Shown here: one piece after another, positions 62,556 to 64,000 of the stretch
Position numbering within the stretch: position 1 is the first letter of the stretch
Layout: every line of letters begins with the position of its first letter
Assembly (NCBI GenBank): GCA_965226475.1
Contig: CBDDDJ010000004.1
Span: 744,001-808,000, forward strand
DNA length: 64,000 nucleotides
Direction of reading: 5' to 3'
Origin: JASLMY01 sp965226475
Lineage (GTDB): Bacteria > Pseudomonadota > Alphaproteobacteria > GCA-2731375
Position numbers and translations under genes: made by a program
Notes under the pieces: generated by a model
The model's input: only the letters and a program-made list of their open reading frames with translations
Databases searched by the model: none
Told to the model about the DNA's origin: nothing

Positions 62556-63407
62556 TCAGGCCGCCGGGATCGGCCGGTCGCCCTTCAGCAGGATGCGGTG
62601 GAGGTAGCGGCGCTCGGCGGGGTCAAAGTCGAAGGTGGCCTGGTGCAGCACGGCGCGATTGTCCCACATCAACACTTCGCCCAGCCGCCAGCGGTGGCTG
62701 TATTGGAACGCCGGCTGGTCGGCGTGGGCGTGGAGTCGGTCCAAGAGCGCGTCGCCCGCATCCCGGTCGAGGCCCTCGACGTCGTCGCAGCGCATGGGGT
62801 TGAAGTAGAGCCCGTCGCGCCCGGTTTCGGGATGGCGGCGGACCAGCGGCTGCCAGCAGCCGGAGGAGCCGTCCTCCTCCGCCTTGGTGCGGGTCAAGAG
62901 CTTTCGGGGCGCGCAGCGCGAGAGATAGGCATGGAAAGCGCGGCGGCCCCGGACCATCGCGCGCAACGCGCCGGGCAGCGCGTCATGGGCCATTTGCAGG
63001 TTGGTGAATTCGGTATTGCCGCCCCGGCTCGGCAATTCGATCGCATGGAGCACCGTCGCCTTCGGCGGACATTCCAGGTTGGAGTGGTCGGTATGCCAGG
63101 AGCCGCCGCGCCTGAGCGGCGTGGTATCGCCGGTGCGCTTGTCGGTTGCCGTGTTGGTCAGCGCCTCGATCACCTTGGTCCCCGGCAAACGGTAGGTTGC
63201 GGTCACGGTCGCCATCGGCTCGCCGAGCCGCGTGGCGGCGGCGAGGAAGGCCTCCGGCGTCTCGAAGCGCTGGTCTCGGAAGCACAGCACCAGGTTTTCG
63301 ACGAAGGCGCGATTGACCCTCTCCCGTGCCGGCGCGTCGAGGCCGGCCGAGAGATCCAGTGCCCTCACTTCGGCGCCGAAGCGGCCGCCGAGGCGTCCGA
63401 TCTCCAT
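62556..63407 (-). CDS. TauD/TfdA-family 2-oxoglutarate-dependent dioxygenase
   Basis: The 283-residue protein has the Fe(II) facial triad: WHTDHS (His, Asp), and the distal His in LLMWDNRAVLHQ-ATFDF written here as EVLMWDNRAVLHQATFDF, followed by RRYLHRILLKG with the 2-oxoglutarate-binding Arg. It opens EIGRLGGRFGAEVRALDLS, typical of TauD-like enzymes, which hydroxylate the carbon next to sulfonate, aryloxy or other leaving groups. I chose the ATG at 63407 (GGCGGAG upstream). A GTG at 63434 overlaps the upstream aldolase stop and is also possible. Confidence 0.88.
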   Translation of the reverse strand: MEIGRLGGRFGAEVRALDLSAGLDAPARERVNRAFVENLVLCFRDQRFETPEAFLAAATRLGEPMATVTATYRLPGTKVIEALTNTATDKRTGDTTPLRRGGSWHTDHSNLECPPKATVLHAIELPSRGGNTEFTNLQMAHDALPGALRAMVRGRRAFHAYLSRCAPRKLLTRTKAEEDGSSGCWQPLVRRHPETGRDGLYFNPMRCDDVEGLDRDAGDALLDRLHAHADQPAFQYSHRWRLGEVLMWDNRAVLHQATFDFDPAERRYLHRILLKGDRPIPAA

Positions 63408-63430
63408 GGCCACTCCGCCCCCCGGCCCGC

Positions 63431-64000
63431 TCACCCGGTGGGCAGGCAGGTGAAGAAACCGGCCCGTTCACGGGCGCGGGCCATCAACAGGGCGAGGTCG
63501 TTCTCGGTCAACAGCATGCGCATGCCGGCCGCCACGTAGCGGGCCCAGGCGGCGTTCTCGCGCACGCCGCCCATGCCGGCGATCATGCCGTTCCGGCCGG
63601 CGGCGGCGCAGACCGCCTCGACCGCCTCCCTCACCCGCGCGTGGCCGTATTGCGAGTGAATCCCCATGTCGAAGGTGAGGTCGCTGGCGCCGATGAAGAG
63701 CGCGTCCACGCCCTCGACCGCCGCGATTTCCTCGACGTTGGCCACCGCCTCCGCCGATTCGATCATCGCCACCACGGTGACGTTCTCGTTGAACCAGGCG
63801 GTCGCATCCGGAAGCGGCATGGGATCGTAGCCGCGTTGCACCACGAGGCCCGGCGCCGCCATCCCGCCGGCCGGCGGGTAGCGCGCCGCGCGCGCGGCGC
63901 CAGCCGCTTCCTCGGGCGTGTTCACGTGCGGCACGAAGATCCCCATCGCGCCGTTGTTCAGCCAGCTGGCGATCTCGGCCGCGTCGTTGGCCCGCGCCCG
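63431..64000 (-). CDS. HpcH/HpaI aldolase family protein (5' end outside window)
   Basis: The visible 189 residues hold the C-terminal two thirds: GAMGIFVPHVNTPEEA, VAMIESAEAVANVEEIAAVE (metal Glu), ALFIGASDLTFDMGIHSQYG (Asp), and MRMLLTENDLALLMARARER. It is closer to the aldolase at 2844 (MRMLLAGNDLPLMMAAASER) than to the one at 61467. It probably forms an operon with the dioxygenase gene, whose start lies next to its stop. Confidence 0.85.
   Translation of the reverse strand, partial: RARANDAAEIASWLNNGAMGIFVPHVNTPEEAAGAARAARYPPAGGMAAPGLVVQRGYDPMPLPDATAWFNENVTVVAMIESAEAVANVEEIAAVEGVDALFIGASDLTFDMGIHSQYGHARVREAVEAVCAAAGRNGMIAGMGGVRENAAWARYVAAGMRMLLTENDLALLMARARERAGFFTCLPTG

Noticed and set aside
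62334..63539. 401-codon open frame on the plus strand
   Set aside because: It is antisense to the TauD-like dioxygenase and aldolase; no motif.

Overview
This window looks like accessory-rich chromosome from a GC-rich alphaproteobacterium, probably Rhodospirillales-like. The taxonomic call is inference. It rests on composition, on the mutM/enoyl-CoA hydratase adjacency known from alphaproteobacterial origin regions, and on the dominance of catabolic enzyme families (HpcH/HpaI aldolases, HyuA/HyuB, IorA/IorB, GMC oxidoreductase, ring-hydroxylating dioxygenase). Mobile DNA is very dense: a group II intron at the left edge plus an internal reverse-transcriptase fragment, two IS1595-family copies, two IS630-family elements (one decayed), one IS256-family, three copies of an IS5/IS1182-type element, one IS1182 and one IS1182 remnant, one IS21, and a broken REP-associated (RAYT) transposase. 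At least four families of short repeats also occur. Many genes are broken, which suggests either ongoing genome erosion or residual single-base assembly errors.

Layout. 0-0.7 kb: start of a group II intron (minus strand). 0.9-8.6 kb: small-molecule catabolism (VOC protein, cysteine hydrolase, HpcH/HpaI aldolase, N-acyl-D-amino-acid deacylase, TPP enzyme, SDR). 9.1-12.7 kb: an AT-rich island holding one gene of a PD-(D/E)XK-like family, interrupted by an IS1595 and an IS630 element and also carrying a nonsense codon and a frameshift. 13-18.5 kb: RAYT pseudogene with REP sequences, IS256, an AT-rich pair of membrane ORFs, and the first IS5/IS1182-type copy. 18.7-31.6 kb: the main catabolic region. 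On the minus strand are acyl-CoA dehydrogenase, aldo/keto reductase, an orphan receiver, IorB (frameshifted), IorA, a second orphan receiver and an amidase. Divergently on the plus strand are GMC oxidoreductase, a cysteine hydrolase and Rieske dioxygenase alpha/beta subunits. 31.7-37.5 kb: more housekeeping-like genes (cyclopropane fatty-acid synthase, dnaB, mutM, enoyl-CoA hydratase, HEAT-like protein), the last truncated by IS1595 copy 2. 38.7-44.6 kb: cyclase-like remnant, frameshifted MFS transporter, HyuA, HyuB and a two-helix membrane protein. 44.9-58 kb: an IS graveyard with a Sel1-repeat protein, a small lipoprotein, an HxlR regulator and a 34-residue Lys-rich protein. 58-64 kb: adenylate cyclase/TPR protein, a secreted decapeptide-repeat protein, two HpcH/HpaI aldolases and a TauD/TfdA dioxygenase.

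How the genes may work together. The divergent cluster at 21.8-31.6 kb could process an aromatic or heteroaromatic amide: ring hydroxylation by the Rieske enzyme, C-N hydrolysis by the amidase and cysteine hydrolase, alcohol oxidation by the GMC enzyme, and oxidative decarboxylation of an aryl-2-oxoacid by IorAB. The substrate cannot be read from sequence. MFS, HyuA, HyuB and the small membrane protein form a second unit for uptake and hydrolysis of a hydantoin- or oxoproline-like ring compound.

The most unusual signals are in the repeats. One is a 135-bp MITE-like element whose TTA target duplications coincide with the TAA stop codons of two unrelated genes. Another is a palindromic element flanked by CTAG that supplies a TAG stop. 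A third is an IS whose three copies all sit in the same REP-like GGGGACATGC/ACTTTTCC site. Two receiver-only proteins are also embedded in the catabolic operons.
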